Source: Lachnospiraceae bacterium UBA1760 (lineage in GTDB: Bacteria > Bacillota > Clostridia > Lachnospirales > Lachnospiraceae). From it: a DNA stretch of 5,972 nt. Where the stretch lies: the NCBI GenBank assembly GCA_002314775.1, contig DCHE01000057.1, positions 17,591 through 23,562 on the forward strand. The letters run 5' to 3'. Made by a program: the position numbers and the translations under genes. This document shows positions 5,731 to 5,972 of this stretch, piece by piece (within the stretch, counting starts at the first letter, position 1; each line of letters starts with the position of its first letter). Under the pieces are notes generated by a model. It saw nothing but the letters and a program-made list of their open reading frames with translations, searched no databases and had not been told where the DNA came from.

Positions 5731-5972
5731 ATGAGAATTGTAGAAGATAATTGTCTAATCATACTGGATGATGATAAAAATGAAATACTTAGAATTGCAG
5801 AAGAGTTAGATGATGGTACGATGTATATTGAACTGTCTGGTGATATCAATATGAAGGTGTCCCATGAGTTTGAGGATGAGCTAAATACAGTGCTTTCAGT
5901 TTGCAGCAATATCGTCGTAGATTTCAGTGAGCTTAAATCAATCTCAAGCGCTGCACTTTCTGCTCTTCTTGC
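5731..5972 (+). CDS. STAS-domain protein (anti-sigma factor antagonist-like), 3' partial
   Basis: The frame runs off the window after 80 full codons. Residues from about 31 onward look like a STAS domain: a strand and turn MYIELSGDINMK, a helix HEFEDELNTVL, the central strand IVVDFSEL and the loop KSISSAALSALL. That loop corresponds to the phosphorylatable serine loop (DSSGLG or SSAGLR in relatives) of SpoIIAA/RsbV-type anti-anti-sigma factors, with the serine pair at about 73-74. Such proteins bind anti-sigma kinases or related partners and are switched by serine phosphorylation. About 30 residues precede the domain, whereas simple antagonists begin almost directly with it. The ATG at 5731 follows GGAGA (5722-5726) at a short 4-base spacing; an in-frame GTG at 5701 lacks a ribosome binding site. 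The gene lies behind the operon's terminator, so it needs its own promoter or read-through. The partner genes lie outside the window. Confidence 0.75.
   Translation, partial: MRIVEDNCLIILDDDKNEILRIAEELDDGTMYIELSGDINMKVSHEFEDELNTVLSVCSNIVVDFSELKSISSAALSALL

Noticed and set aside
5595..5909. 104-codon minus-strand open frame
   Set aside because: It is Ser-rich shadow translation antisense to the HAD 3' end, the terminator and the STAS gene, which has clear family features on the plus strand.

Overview
The window looks like chromosomal DNA of a low-to-moderate GC Gram-positive bacterium of the class Clostridia, most likely the family Lachnospiraceae. This rests on gene style only: purine-rich Shine-Dalgarno sites, a TTG start, clostridial-type TGn-TAaAAT promoters, rho-independent hairpins with long T runs, a Q/G/Y-rich single-pass membrane protein of a kind common there, and a CDP-glycerol transferase. 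No rRNA, tRNA, insertion sequence, integrase or CRISPR array is visible.

Layout. (1) 1-1175, plus strand: the 3' part of a membrane-anchored protein with a Q/G/Y-rich cytoplasmic segment, one membrane helix, and two outer domains joined by a Thr/Glu-rich spacer. (2) 1176-1346, intergenic: a 20-bp-stem terminator that can serve both converging genes, then four tandem 13-bp repeats. (3) 1347-2285, minus strand: an adenosine deaminase read from a TTG start behind a strong Shine-Dalgarno site. (4) 2286-2472: a divergent promoter region with a short leader. (5) 2473-5645, plus strand: an apparent three-gene operon of an extended short-chain dehydrogenase/reductase, a CDP-glycerol glycerophosphotransferase family protein (8-bp overlap with the first gene) and a Cof-type HAD hydrolase (31-bp gap), ending in a clear terminator at 5664-5700. 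(6) 5731-5972, plus strand: the start of a STAS-domain gene cut by the window edge.

How the genes may work together. The reductase and the CDP-polyol-phosphate transferase are translationally coupled, which suggests a shared role in making or decorating a surface polymer carrying glycerol-phosphate or a related polyol/sugar phosphate. The HAD hydrolase could act on a phosphorylated intermediate, but could equally be a general sugar-phosphate or flavin-phosphate phosphatase. The deaminase belongs to purine salvage and shares only the divergent promoter region. The first and last genes belong to other units.

I see ordinary, recognisable genes and no convincing new system. The points most worth a second look are the 13-bp repeat array, whose units resemble extended -10 promoter elements and which shares an exact 13-mer with the intergenic region after the HAD gene; the reductase-transferase-hydrolase operon, whose product is not predictable; the active-site variants in the deaminase and reductase; and the N-terminal extension of the STAS protein.
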